A stretch of 53,628 nt of DNA from Devosia elaeis (GCF_001650025.1 NZ_LVVY01000070.1:1-53628); one strand, 5' to 3'; shown: positions 1-8,212, numbered from the stretch's first letter. Numbers and translations are program-made. The notes: a model not told the origin generated them from the letters alone.

Positions 1-407
1 GCTATGCCGGCTGTCCGGTCAAAATGGGGTGCGCTCCATTTCTCAAGGTCAGATCTGCTTTTGAAAGGAAAGCGCGATCTCACTTGATGGTCTTCCAGCA
101 TACGCAAATTGGCCAATGCACGGTCCAGAACGCGCTCGATCGGAAGTTCTTTGCCGCTTGCCCGAGCCAGAAGGGGCGCAAAGACAGTCACGAAGTCTTT
201 CAGTCGATTTGTGGATGGGCCCCTGTTCCTAAGGTCGGGATGTGCGGCGAAATCACCAATCTCCCTGAAGCTTTCATGGTCCCCCGCATTGGAGCGCAGG
301 CCTGCGAAAATATGGCCGACGTCGGCAGCCTCTGCACGCCCCTCCAGCAACCGCTTTACCCTAGATCGCAGACCCCTCTGATGGATCGACAATTCTTCCG
401 TCGTCAT
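1..407 (-). CDS. Hypothetical protein, 3' end beyond window edge
   Basis: An open frame on the minus strand starts with ATG at 407 and runs off the left edge after about 135 codons, so the C-terminus is missing. The product begins MTTEELSIHQRG, is basic and soluble, and has no signal peptide or membrane segment. A central stretch reads IGDFAAHPDLRNRG and is followed by a helical segment, LKDFVTVFAPLLARA. I do not recognise the family and assign no function. The start is supported by a GGGGGG tract just upstream. The frame is closed further upstream by a stop at 453-455, so the gene cannot begin much earlier. The IS21-like terminal repeats at 521-650 lie just upstream, so the gene may belong to inserted DNA or may flank it. 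Codon use looks ordinary for the window. Confidence 0.6.
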   Translation of the reverse strand, partial: MTTEELSIHQRGLRSRVKRLLEGRAEAADVGHIFAGLRSNAGDHESFREIGDFAAHPDLRNRGPSTNRLKDFVTVFAPLLARASGKELPIERVLDRALANLRMLEDHQVRSRFPFKSRSDLEKWSAPHFDRTAGI

Positions 408-520
408 GATGCCCCCCACACATTCAACCAGCGAGGAGCTCGACGTAGCACCTCATTTCCCCGCCGATGATATCAGCCGCTTTGTGCTGCGTCCGGATGG
501 AGAAATGATCGGCGTTTAGG

Positions 521-650
521 ATCGACCCAAGGAATCTTGGAAATTAGCGAAATCGACCCATGATCCTTTGGAGCATCGACCCAAGAAAATTTGGCGGGTT
601 GAGGAATCTCAACGGCTTAATCGCCCCAAGATTCATTGGTCCCGACAACA
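521..650. mobile_element. IS21-like terminal repeat cluster (remnant end)
   Basis: Four 20-base units share the pattern ATCG(A/C)CCCA-N5-NNTTGG. They lie at 521-540, 552-571, 575-594 and 620-639, all in the same orientation. In reverse complement the core reads TGGGTCGAT. Tandem terminal repeats of this kind, thought to be transposase-binding sites, are known at the ends of IS21-family elements, which also begin with TG. Read on the minus strand, the sequence starting at 650 begins TGTTGTCGGG, which fits such a terminus. No IstA or IstB coding sequence is visible to the left within the window, so this is either a solo end or the edge of a longer element. The last ten codons and the stop of the PfkB gene fall inside it. 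The family assignment is inference from the repeat pattern. Confidence 0.5.
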
Positions 651-1651
651 TCCTCCGCACGCAACGGGCCCTTGATGCCGACTTTGGCGCGGGCCAGGGC
701 GAAACCCCGACGGGCGGCATCGAGGACGGCGTCGGGCCGCGTGCAGAAATGCCAGAGAAAGGCCCCGCAGAAGGTGTCGCCGGCCCCAGTGGAATCACGG
801 ATCATTTCGGGCAATGGGCTTTCCGGCAGACGCCGGGTTTCCACGGGCAGACCTGCCCTGCCCTGATGCAGTGCGACGTCGTTATGGGTGCGGGCGACGA
901 TGAGCCAGCTTTCCCCATGGAGCCGCCCGCCCAAGGCGGCTATGGCGGTGGGATCGGAGCCGAAATGGGCCAGTTCCTCATTGTTGAGCTGAAGAATGTC
1001 GGCCTGCCCGAGCAGGCGTTCAAAACCCTCGCCACCGGGAACGATCCAGGCGGCGCCAGGATCCAGCGAGACCAGGAGGCGCGGATTGATCCGCCGGGCG
1101 GCGGCGAGCAGGTCGGCGGCCAAGCCCGGCGATTCCGGATCGAGAAACGAGGTGACATGCACCAGATCGCAGGCCGCCAGATTGCGGGCGAGTTCGCCGC
1201 TCCCATCGCGCAGATAGGAGGCTATCCCGGCATTCGCTCCGGCGGCCGTCAGCAGGGTTCGCCCCGCAGGCTCGACCATGGCGAGGCAGGTGGCCGGGGG
1301 AGCCGGGCTTCGCCGCACGCAGCCACCCGCAACGCCCCATTCCGACAATGCCTCCATATGCGGCGCCCGTCCGTCCACTTGTCCGGCAATGCCGAAAAAG
1401 GCCAGGTCGAGCTCGCGCCCCCGGGCATTCAGCAACGCCGCGATGCGTGCGGCATTGAAGGCCGAGCCGCCCAGATAATCGGCAGCGCCCAGGCCAGACA
1501 GGATGGCGGCGCCAGCGGCCGCCTGCTCATCGGAGATAGGCGTCTCGATCAGCGCAGGAGCATCGATACCAAGCTGTTTCAGCAGCGTGCCGCCAGCGAT
1601 ATCGACGACCAGGTCGCGGTTCATGGCGCCGAGAAAGGCAAGTCTTTTCAT
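617..1651 (-). CDS. PfkB/ribokinase-family carbohydrate kinase
   Basis: The 344-residue product is a ribokinase-fold kinase that would phosphorylate a sugar or nucleoside using ATP. The PfkB C-terminal signature with the catalytic aspartate and anion hole, DSTGAGDTFCGAF, lies at residues 286-298. The N-terminus (MKRLAFLGAMNRDLVVD) forms the first Rossmann strand. The adenine-side segment NNEELAHFG is also typical. The substrate cannot be read from sequence. I chose the ATG at 1651. An in-frame start 20 codons upstream is possible but would add an atypical extension. The final residues, VVGTNESWGD, coincide with the IS21-like terminus at 617-650, so the natural C-terminus has probably been replaced. 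The gene lies 66 bases downstream of the siderophore-interacting protein gene on the same strand and may be co-transcribed with it. Confidence 0.82.
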   Translation of the reverse strand: MKRLAFLGAMNRDLVVDIAGGTLLKQLGIDAPALIETPISDEQAAAGAAILSGLGAADYLGGSAFNAARIAALLNARGRELDLAFFGIAGQVDGRAPHMEALSEWGVAGGCVRRSPAPPATCLAMVEPAGRTLLTAAGANAGIASYLRDGSGELARNLAACDLVHVTSFLDPESPGLAADLLAAARRINPRLLVSLDPGAAWIVPGGEGFERLLGQADILQLNNEELAHFGSDPTAIAALGGRLHGESWLIVARTHNDVALHQGRAGLPVETRRLPESPLPEMIRDSTGAGDTFCGAFLWHFCTRPDAVLDAARRGFALARAKVGIKGPLRAEDVVGTNESWGD

Positions 1652-1717
1652 GACCGAGTGGTAGCGGGGGCCGAGGACGGCGACAAGCGGGTCTGGGCTC
1701 AATCCCGGCAAGGATTT

Positions 1718-2605
1718 CTAGAGTCCGTATTTCTCCAGCGTCGCGTAATATTCGTCGCGCAATTCTTCCATGTCGCGGCCGGACGACCAGGAGGCATCGA
1801 TGGCCGCCTTCACCGCTTCGGGCATGGCTTTCCAGCGGGCTTCCCAAGCTTCGCCATCCTGAGTCCAGTAGCCGACGAGCTCATAGCGCTCGGGCGGCCA
1901 TCTCAAGTCCTGCCGCACATATTTCCGGATGGCGCGCACCACTCTCTGCTCGCCGGCCACCCAGATATAGCCGGGCGTGGGCGAAAGCGGCATGGCCTTG
2001 ACGACATCGACCATGCGGCTGGGCGCCACGCCATTGCCGCTGCGGTGCAACCAGGTCACTGTCGCGAATTCATGATGCGGCAGCGGTTGCTCGTGCTCGG
2101 CGGCCGCGATTTCGATGAAGACCCGCGACTGTACGTGCCTGGGCGTCTGTTCGAGAATGCGCGCCAGGGCCGGCAGGCCGGTGGCGTCGGAGACAAGCAA
2201 TTGCCAGGTAATATCGGCGGGCGGCGCATAGAGGCCGCGCGGGCGGTTGATGGTGATGGCATCGCCAGGCCGGGCATTCTGCGCCCATTCACTGGCCAGG
2301 CCGCCTTCATGCACCACGAAGTCGATGTCGATTTCGCCCTCGTGGGGCCGATGCTGGCGCACCGTATAGGTCGAATAGCGGATGGCATCCTGGCCGTCGG
2401 GATAGGTCCAGCGGCCATCCTCGGTGATGATCGGCAGATGCAGCTTGCCAGTCTGCTCGTTGGGGAAGAACAGGCGCAGATATTCATCCGGAATGCCGGT
2501 GCCGAGGAAACCGGCCAGTCCCTCGCCGCCAAAGGTCAGCCGAACCATGCCGGGCGTCAGCACATGGCGCGCCAACACCCTGGCTTCGAAAAACATCTGA
2601 CTCAT
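1718..2605 (-). CDS. Siderophore-interacting protein (FAD-binding reductase)
   Basis: The 295-residue protein belongs to the SIP/ViuB flavoprotein family, which reduces ferric siderophores in the cytoplasm to release iron. The N-terminal FAD-binding barrel contains the flavin motif YSTYTVR (77-83) and GGLASEWA (101-108). The C-terminal NAD(P)H-binding half carries VAGEQRVVRAIRKYV and the family's closing segment, in which ELVGYW is followed by acidic residues. Its ATG overlaps the stop of the upstream ABC transporter gene by four bases (ATGA), so the two are translationally coupled. This links the reductase to that transporter. No Fur, RirA or Irr box was found with confidence. The residual doubt is the electron donor and the siderophore, neither of which sequence can tell. 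Confidence 0.9.
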   Translation of the reverse strand: MSQMFFEARVLARHVLTPGMVRLTFGGEGLAGFLGTGIPDEYLRLFFPNEQTGKLHLPIITEDGRWTYPDGQDAIRYSTYTVRQHRPHEGEIDIDFVVHEGGLASEWAQNARPGDAITINRPRGLYAPPADITWQLLVSDATGLPALARILEQTPRHVQSRVFIEIAAAEHEQPLPHHEFATVTWLHRSGNGVAPSRMVDVVKAMPLSPTPGYIWVAGEQRVVRAIRKYVRQDLRWPPERYELVGYWTQDGEAWEARWKAMPEAVKAAIDASWSSGRDMEELRDEYYATLEKYGL

Positions 2606-4344
2606 GCGATTTCCCTGGGCGTCGCCAACCCGCCGAACTGGGCGGCGTGCAGATGGGCATAAGCGCCATTCCGCGCCAGCAATTCGTCATGCGGCCCCTG
2701 TTCGACGATGCCGGTTTCATCGACGACGACGATGCGATCGGCATGCTGGATGGTCGCCAGGCGATGCGCGATGACCAGGGTGGTGCGCCCGCGCGACAGC
2801 TCGGCCAGTGATTGCTGGATGGCAAGCTCGGTGGCGGTATCGAGCGCCGAGGTGGCCTCGTCGAGCACCAATATCGGTGGGTTCTTCAGGAAAATCCGGG
2901 CAATGGCGACGCGCTGCTTCTGCCCGCCGGATAATTTCACCCCGCGTTCGCCCACCATCGTATCGAGGCCGTTCGGTAACCGGTCAATGACGTTTTCCAG
3001 GCGAGCCCGCCGCACCGCATCGAGGATTTCCGCCTCGGTGGCACCGAGCCGTCCGTAGGCGATATTGTCCCGCAGAGTGCCGCCGAAGAGGAATACATCC
3101 TGCTGCACGATGCCGATCTGGCTGCGCAGGCTGGCCTGCGTCATGTCGCGGATATCGATGCCGTCGATGGATATCGCGCCCGCGTCGATCTCGTAAAAGC
3201 GCGGCAGCAGGGCGCAGAGCGTGGTCTTGCCGGCGCCGGACGGGCCGACAATGGCAATCGTTTCGCCGGGCGACACCGCCAGATTGAGGCCGTCGATGAC
3301 TTTCCGGCCGCCACGCTCGTAGGCGAAGCTCACATCCTTGAAGGCGATATCGCCGCGCAGATGTGTGACCACCTTTGCGTCCGGCTTGTCGGCGATGTCC
3401 GGCGCGGAGTCGATCAACTGGGTAAAGCGGGTGAAGCCGGCAATGCCCTTAGGGTACATTTCCAGCACCGTGGTGATCTGGTCGATCGGCTTCATGAAGA
3501 CATTGACCAGGAGCAGGAAGCTGACAAAGCCGCCATAGGACAGCTCGCCCGAGGTGACCAGCCAGGCGCCGAACAGCATGACGGCCAGTTGTACCAGCCG
3601 GGTGCTGAGGAACGTGACAACATTGCTCGCCGTCATCAGCGCATAGGCCTTGAGCTTGGTTACCCGGTAGGCTTCGTTATTGCCGGCAAACAGGGTCTCT
3701 TCGTGCCGTTCATTGGCGAAAGCCTTCACGACGCGCACGCCGCCGATGGAATCCTCCACGCGGGTATTGAAATCCCCTACCCGGCCATAGAGCTCGCGCC
3801 AATTGCGGTTCATGCGCGCGCCATAGGTACTGACCAGCCAGGTCATGATCGGGACGAGCACGACAGTGATGGAGGCAAGCTGCCAATTGGTGGCGAACAT
3901 CAGCACGAAAGCGCCGAGAAACGTCATGATCGCAAGGAACAGGTCCTCGGGACCATGATGGGCCACCTCGCCGATATCCTCGAGGCCCTTGGTGACATGG
4001 GTGATCAGGTGCCCCGTCTTCTGGTTGTCGAAAAACCGGAAGCTGAGTTTCTGCAGATGGGTGAAGACCTGCTGGCGCATATCGGTTTCGATATGGATGC
4101 CCAGCATGTGACCGAAGTAATTGACCACGCCCCGCAGCACCGCCGTGAGGCAATAGATTACCAGCAGCGCGATGCCGGTAAGGACGATAAGCCCGAAATC
4201 GTTCTGCGGCAGGAGCGTGTCGATAAAATAGGCTACCGCCAGCGGGAAGGCCAATTCCAACAGGCCCGCAATGACGGCGCTGCCGAAATCGAGAGCGAAG
4301 AGGCCTTTATAGGGCGCGTAATAAGAAAAAAATCGCTTGAGCAT
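2602..4344 (-). CDS. ABC transporter, fused permease-ATPase (exporter fold)
   Basis: The 580-residue half-transporter has a six-helix type-1 exporter membrane domain (about 1-310) followed by an ATPase domain. Walker A is GPSGAGKTT (367-375), the signature LSGGQ is at 471-475, Walker B ILVLDE is at 491-496, and the H-loop histidine is near 527. It should work as a homodimer in the inner membrane because no partner half is adjacent. The start at 4344 gives MLKRFFSYYAPYKG, a usual beginning for the family; the open frame extends 22 codons upstream without a good start. Coupling by ATGA overlap to a siderophore-interacting protein recalls mycobacterial IrtAB and Yersinia YbtPQ. Those transporters have an exporter fold but import ferric siderophores. 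Drug or lipid export is the alternative. Confidence 0.88.
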   Translation of the reverse strand: MLKRFFSYYAPYKGLFALDFGSAVIAGLLELAFPLAVAYFIDTLLPQNDFGLIVLTGIALLVIYCLTAVLRGVVNYFGHMLGIHIETDMRQQVFTHLQKLSFRFFDNQKTGHLITHVTKGLEDIGEVAHHGPEDLFLAIMTFLGAFVLMFATNWQLASITVVLVPIMTWLVSTYGARMNRNWRELYGRVGDFNTRVEDSIGGVRVVKAFANERHEETLFAGNNEAYRVTKLKAYALMTASNVVTFLSTRLVQLAVMLFGAWLVTSGELSYGGFVSFLLLVNVFMKPIDQITTVLEMYPKGIAGFTRFTQLIDSAPDIADKPDAKVVTHLRGDIAFKDVSFAYERGGRKVIDGLNLAVSPGETIAIVGPSGAGKTTLCALLPRFYEIDAGAISIDGIDIRDMTQASLRSQIGIVQQDVFLFGGTLRDNIAYGRLGATEAEILDAVRRARLENVIDRLPNGLDTMVGERGVKLSGGQKQRVAIARIFLKNPPILVLDEATSALDTATELAIQQSLAELSRGRTTLVIAHRLATIQHADRIVVVDETGIVEQGPHDELLARNGAYAHLHAAQFGGLATPREIA

Positions 4345-4442
4345 GATAAGCTGACTAAGTGTGTCCGCTTTACCCAATGCCCCAATGGCCCCGCCACCAC
4401 AAGCCCCCAAATCTCAAAAGCGGCCAATCGCTGCCTTCGGGC

Positions 4443-5987
4443 TCAGCTCTCGACATTGTGGCCCGCGCTGGACAAGGCCAGTTCCGCCTCGAACCGGGTG
4501 CCGTCCTGGGTGATGAAGCGATAGGTGCCGCCCATCTGCGAGACTACCCCGCGGATCAGGCGCAACCCCATGCTGGTCGGAACATCCGGCACCGCGCCGA
4601 TCCCCTTGCCATTATCCGCGACAACCAGGGAGCAGCGGCCATTGCCCAAGTCGCGGAGCGTGACGGCGATTTCACCGCGCCGACCATCAACAAAGGCATA
4701 TTTGAGCGCATTGGTGATCAATTCGCTCAGGAGCAAGGAGAGCGGCGTGGCGTGGTCGCGGTCCACCGCGGCGTGGTCGATATCATAGCGCAGGTCGATA
4801 TCGGCGCCATAGGCCTGGACGACCTCGCCGGCAACGACCGGTATCAGGTCATGCGCGTCGATGTCTTCATAGCGATCGTGGCGATAGATGTGCTCATGCA
4901 TTGCCGCCATGGCACTCAGCCGGCTTTGCAGGTCGATCCGGGCATTGGCCGGCATGTCCTGCATCCGCACGAGCGATTGTACCGATTGCAGATTGTTCTT
5001 CACCCGATGATGGATTTCGCGGAACAACAGCACATTGGTTTCCTGTGCGGCCTCCAGCTCGGCGCGGCGGCGGGCATCGCGACGCAGCAACAGCAGCGCC
5101 CAGGACCCGATGCCGATCAGCCCGAGCACGATAGGCGCAACGATGATCATCACCGTACGGATGGCCTCGTTCAGCGATCGCCAGGCGCCATCGGTGGCAA
5201 TGGAGGCGACCGCCAATATTTCGGTGCCCGGCACCGCCCGATAACTCACCACCCGCGCAATGCCGTCGACGGGCGAGGCATCGGAGAAATAGGTGCCGAA
5301 CTCGGCCTTAGGCAGATATTCGGTAATCAGCGGGTGATCGGAGAGATCGACCGAGCCGCCCGGCGCCGGGTAGCGCGCCATCAGGACGCCGTCGCGCCGG
5401 ATCAGGCTGACGGTAGAGCCCGCCCCCAATTCGAGCGAGCCCCAGAACGGCTGCACCACGTCATCGGTGAAGGAGACCATGATGGCCCCGGCGAAGGCGC
5501 CATTGCGCTGCACGCGCTTGGAGAAGACGAAGATGTCGTCGCCGGTAATGCGGCTCGTCAGCAGCCCCGATGTATAAAAAAGCCGTCCATCCCGCAGGGC
5601 GGAGAAATAGTCCCGGTCGGAAACGCCGACCCGATCGGCACCGGGAACCGTCGAAAAGATCGTCCGCGCTTCGGCATCGATAATATAGACATCGATATTG
5701 GCGGGCAGCCCCTCGACAGCCGCCTGCAGCACCGCCACGTCGCTGGTCAGAGATGGACCGAGCGCGGCATCGACCCGGCGCAAGGTCTGCTGCGCCACCT
5801 CGGCGAGCCAGCCCGCATTGGTGGCAACGATCTGGGCGGCGGCCAGCGAGCGCTCTTCCAGTCTCGCGCGAGCCTGATTGACGCCTTCGGCGACGAAATA
5901 GGCGAATATGCCTATGAAAACGGCGATGCTGAGCAGAAGAAAGGCGATGGCCACGCTCATGGCCCGCACTTCGCGTCCCGCCTTCAA
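4443..5987 (-). CDS. HisKA_2-family sensor histidine kinase
   Basis: The 514-residue membrane sensor has a first transmembrane segment at about 11-33. A periplasmic PDC/dCache-like domain (about 40-270) contains YIIDAEARTIFSTVPG and the DRDYF motif. A second transmembrane segment lies at about 278-301. The HisKA_2 dimerisation domain has the phospho-acceptor in REIHHRVKNN (His326). The ATPase domain carries the N-box ELITNALKYAF (422-432), DNGKG (458-462) and GLRLI (474-478). Kinases of this group are common in alphaproteobacteria, where several feed the PhyR/EcfG general stress pathway. No response regulator is adjacent, so this is an orphan kinase. It sits 98 bases upstream of the ABC transporter gene on the same strand. 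The periplasmic ligand is unknown. Confidence 0.9.
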   Translation of the reverse strand: MKAGREVRAMSVAIAFLLLSIAVFIGIFAYFVAEGVNQARARLEERSLAAAQIVATNAGWLAEVAQQTLRRVDAALGPSLTSDVAVLQAAVEGLPANIDVYIIDAEARTIFSTVPGADRVGVSDRDYFSALRDGRLFYTSGLLTSRITGDDIFVFSKRVQRNGAFAGAIMVSFTDDVVQPFWGSLELGAGSTVSLIRRDGVLMARYPAPGGSVDLSDHPLITEYLPKAEFGTYFSDASPVDGIARVVSYRAVPGTEILAVASIATDGAWRSLNEAIRTVMIIVAPIVLGLIGIGSWALLLLRRDARRRAELEAAQETNVLLFREIHHRVKNNLQSVQSLVRMQDMPANARIDLQSRLSAMAAMHEHIYRHDRYEDIDAHDLIPVVAGEVVQAYGADIDLRYDIDHAAVDRDHATPLSLLLSELITNALKYAFVDGRRGEIAVTLRDLGNGRCSLVVADNGKGIGAVPDVPTSMGLRLIRGVVSQMGGTYRFITQDGTRFEAELALSSAGHNVES

Positions 5988-6199
5988 TGTGCCCCCAGCC
6001 AGATCGGCCTCCCCACAATGCTGCCCCTTTTGCGCGGTTTCGTGCCGCCCGCCTCGGTCTACACCGACACCTTAACGTCACATGACGCCAAATGGCTCCC
6101 CTTGATCACGAAGATGACAGGGCGCCAGCCCATTAACGCCAATGAAGATGTCCGCTGTTATGGAGCGGACAATTGATCTCTCCTCCCAGAAGGAATGAC

Positions 6200-6676
6200 A
6201 TGACGATACGCCCGATCCTCCTGAGCACCGCCCTCGCCTCGGTGCTGGTCCTAGCCGGCTGCTCCTCCTTCGGCGGTGGCAATGCCTCCCCGGGCGCCCT
6301 GGCCCCCGCCCTCTCGGCGCGGATGGACCAGCCCAATGCCACGCTCGACAGCGTGCAGGCCATCAACCTCATCAACGCCTATCGCGCGACGAACAATATG
6401 CCGCCCCTGACCGCCGATGCCGGACTCAACGGCACCGCCCAGGCCCTCGCCAACCAATATGCCCAGACTAATAACGCGCCGACCAAGCCGCAGGCCCTGG
6501 TGCAGATGAAGCTTTCGGCCGGTTATTCCACCTTCGCCGAAACCTTCTCCGGCTGGCGCAACAATGCCGCCGACGCCGTGGCGCTCACCGCGCAGGCGAC
6601 CAAGGCCGGCGTGGCCGTCGCCTATAACCCGTCGTCCAGCTTCGGCACCTATTGGGTTCTCGTGATTGGCAATTGA
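6200..6676 (+). CDS. CAP/SCP-like lipoprotein
   Basis: The 158-residue protein has a clear lipoprotein signal, MTIRPILLSTALASVLVLAG, followed by the lipidated cysteine at 21, so it should be anchored in the cell envelope. The mature part resembles a small CAP (SCP/PR-1) domain: INLINAYRATNNMPPLTADAG matches the N-terminal helix of that fold, and the segment ends in GTYWVLVIGN. The catalytic-like histidines of classic CAP domains are not evident, so the function is open. The ATG at 6200 is preceded by AAGGA. A start nine codons earlier would spoil the signal peptide. It is transcribed divergently from the sensor kinase, sharing the region 5988-6199. Its 3' end overlaps the next start by 11 bases. 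Confidence 0.68.
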   Translation: MTIRPILLSTALASVLVLAGCSSFGGGNASPGALAPALSARMDQPNATLDSVQAINLINAYRATNNMPPLTADAGLNGTAQALANQYAQTNNAPTKPQALVQMKLSAGYSTFAETFSGWRNNAADAVALTAQATKAGVAVAYNPSSSFGTYWVLVIGN

Positions 6677-6902
6677 GCCCGACATCATCGACGCCAGGGG
6701 GCTCAAATGCCCCCTGCCCGTCCTGAAGCTGGAAAAGCGGCTCGCGACCGCGCAGCCCGGAACGATATTGACCGTTCTGGCCACCGATCCCATGGCCAGG
6801 ATCGATATCCCCCTCCACTGCCGGCAGAACGGGCATGACTATGCCCTGGAAGAGGCCGACGGCGTGTTCCGGTTCACCATTACCAGAAGCAGTGAGGCTT
6901 AG
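6666..6902 (+). CDS. TusA/SirA-family sulfur carrier protein
   Basis: The 78-residue product is a TusA-like fold. The hallmark CPxP motif is present as KCPLPVLK, with the persulfide-carrying cysteine at about residue 15, inside DARGLKCPLPVLKLEK. TusA-family proteins relay sulfur for tRNA thiolation, molybdopterin or related pathways from cytoplasmic cysteine desulfurases. Which of these applies here is not clear, because many alphaproteobacteria carry several paralogues. The start is a TTG at 6666 that overlaps the upstream lipoprotein gene by 11 bases. No better in-frame start keeps the first beta strand. The TAG stop at 6900-6902 overlaps the TAA of the convergent DD-carboxypeptidase gene at 6899-6901. 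Confidence 0.82.
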   Translation: MAIEPDIIDARGLKCPLPVLKLEKRLATAQPGTILTVLATDPMARIDIPLHCRQNGHDYALEEADGVFRFTITRSSEA

Positions 6903-8056
6903 AGGTCGGCGGGCCTCGGCCGCGGCAGGGTGATATTCATGCCGCCGAGCGCCGTCACGCCCGGGCGCAAGACGTCCTCTATATCGGCGCTTTCGACGGA
7001 AGCCGGCGCCGGGAACATCGGCACATGGGCCGGGCGCGGCCGCGGCAGGGCAATATTGTTGCGGACGCGGCCCAGATCGACGGCGGTGTATTCGCGCAGC
7101 GCAACCGTGTCGGTCAGATAGGTCGGCTGGTCCTTGAGCCCCATCGGGAACGCGGCTTCCTGCGCCTTCACATAGGTCTGGGCATCCTTGCCGCAGATAT
7201 TGGGGCGCATATCGGTCGGCGCGCCGCCATTATTGGCCAGGGTCAGCACGGTCTGGCCCGTCGGGCTGACCCGGCCATTGAGCGCGTTGACGAAAAGCTC
7301 GGCGGCGCGCTCGTTCCGTTCCCGGCCCGAGGAGCCGCCCAGAACCACAGCCAGCAATTGGCGCCCGCCCCGATCCACCGTGGCCACCAGGTTGAGCCCG
7401 GACGCACAGACATAACCGGTCTTCATGCCGGTGGTGCCGGCGAAACCTTCCAACAGGCCATTATTGGATTCCATGCGCGTCTTACCGATCGTCACCACGC
7501 CGGTCGAGAACATGGGCATGTATTGCGGAAAGGTCTGCTCGATATAGAGCGAGAGGACCGCCAGATCGCGCGCCGTGGTCACCTGCGCGGGATCGTGCAG
7601 GCCATGCGCATTGACGAAATGCGTTCCCGTGAGGCCCATGCGCCGCGCCACATCGTTCATCATGACCACGAAGCGATCCTCGCTGCCACCGATGGTCTCG
7701 GCGATGGCAACGGCGATATCATTGGCCGACTTGACGATGAGGATATAGAGCGCGTCCTTGAGCGAGACCGAGCTGTCCACGGCAAGGCCGGACCGGCTCG
7801 GCGGCTGGCTGAATGCCTTGCGGGAAATGGTCACCGGCGTATCCAGCGTCACGCTGCCCTTGGCCAGTTCCTCGAACACCACATAGGCCGTCATCAGCTT
7901 GGTCAGCGATGCCGGATGCCAAGGATTGCCGGCCTCCTGCGCATAGAGCACCTGCAGGTTCGCGCGGTCGACAAGCAACAATGGCTGGGCCCAGGCGGGC
8001 ATCAGGCTGGCAAGGCTCAACAGCATGGCCAGGACGAGGCGGCGCGCGATGATCAA
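6899..8056 (-). CDS. D-alanyl-D-alanine carboxypeptidase (PBP5/6 type)
   Basis: The 385-residue periplasmic serine peptidase trims D-Ala from peptidoglycan pentapeptides. A signal peptide covers residues 1-24 and ends in AWAQ. The penicillin-binding motifs are all present: SLTK with Ser50 and Lys53, SAN at 110-112 and KTG at 212-214. The usual start in this frame is TTG at 8056; an ATG at residue 10 would shorten the signal peptide. After the catalytic domain comes a Sporulation-related-like proline tail with two copies of LPRPRPA near the C-terminus. A perfect TTAA-N7-TTAA box lies 40 bases upstream. The gene converges on the TusA gene, the stop codons overlapping. Confidence 0.92.
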   Translation of the reverse strand: MIIARRLVLAMLLSLASLMPAWAQPLLLVDRANLQVLYAQEAGNPWHPASLTKLMTAYVVFEELAKGSVTLDTPVTISRKAFSQPPSRSGLAVDSSVSLKDALYILIVKSANDIAVAIAETIGGSEDRFVVMMNDVARRMGLTGTHFVNAHGLHDPAQVTTARDLAVLSLYIEQTFPQYMPMFSTGVVTIGKTRMESNNGLLEGFAGTTGMKTGYVCASGLNLVATVDRGGRQLLAVVLGGSSGRERNERAAELFVNALNGRVSPTGQTVLTLANNGGAPTDMRPNICGKDAQTYVKAQEAAFPMGLKDQPTYLTDTVALREYTAVDLGRVRNNIALPRPRPAHVPMFPAPASVESADIEDVLRPGVTALGGMNITLPRPRPADL

Positions 8057-8095
8057 ACCGGAGGACTCCGTGGTGGAACGTGGACGGCGCCCCTC

Positions 8096-8110
8096 TTAAC
8101 AGCGGGTTAA
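8096..8110. promoter_or_regulatory. Candidate CtrA-binding box
   Basis: The sequence TTAA-CAGCGGG-TTAA is a perfect TTAA-N7-TTAA, the recognition pattern of the cell-cycle regulator CtrA in alphaproteobacteria. It sits 40 bases upstream of the DD-carboxypeptidase start and about 100 bases upstream of the divergent DJ-1/PfpI gene. CtrA control would tie peptidoglycan trimming to the cell cycle. Binding is inferred from the motif alone. A 15-base pattern with eight fixed positions can occur by chance in a genome, but TTAA is uncommon in such GC-rich DNA. Confidence 0.45.
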
Positions 8111-8212
8111 GGCAAGCTCAAGGAAGCCGGTCCGCACTGACACGCATGTGAAGGTGCTGACACGGACTGTCATGGCCCGGGAACAGAGTCCTGGAAACAA
8201 TGGAGTTCCGCC

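Noticed and set aside
24..470. A 148-codon plus-strand reading frame near the left edge
   Set aside because: It lies antisense to the better-supported minus-strand gene and its composition does not look like a real protein.
406..519. A 37-codon plus-strand ORF ending just before the IS21-like repeats
   Set aside because: Its start overlaps the start of the minus-strand gene at 407, it has no recognisable domain or ribosome site, and it is too short to distinguish from chance.
560..2662. A 700-codon open frame on the plus strand
   Set aside because: It is antisense to the PfkB and siderophore-interacting protein genes; long antisense frames are common in GC-rich DNA.
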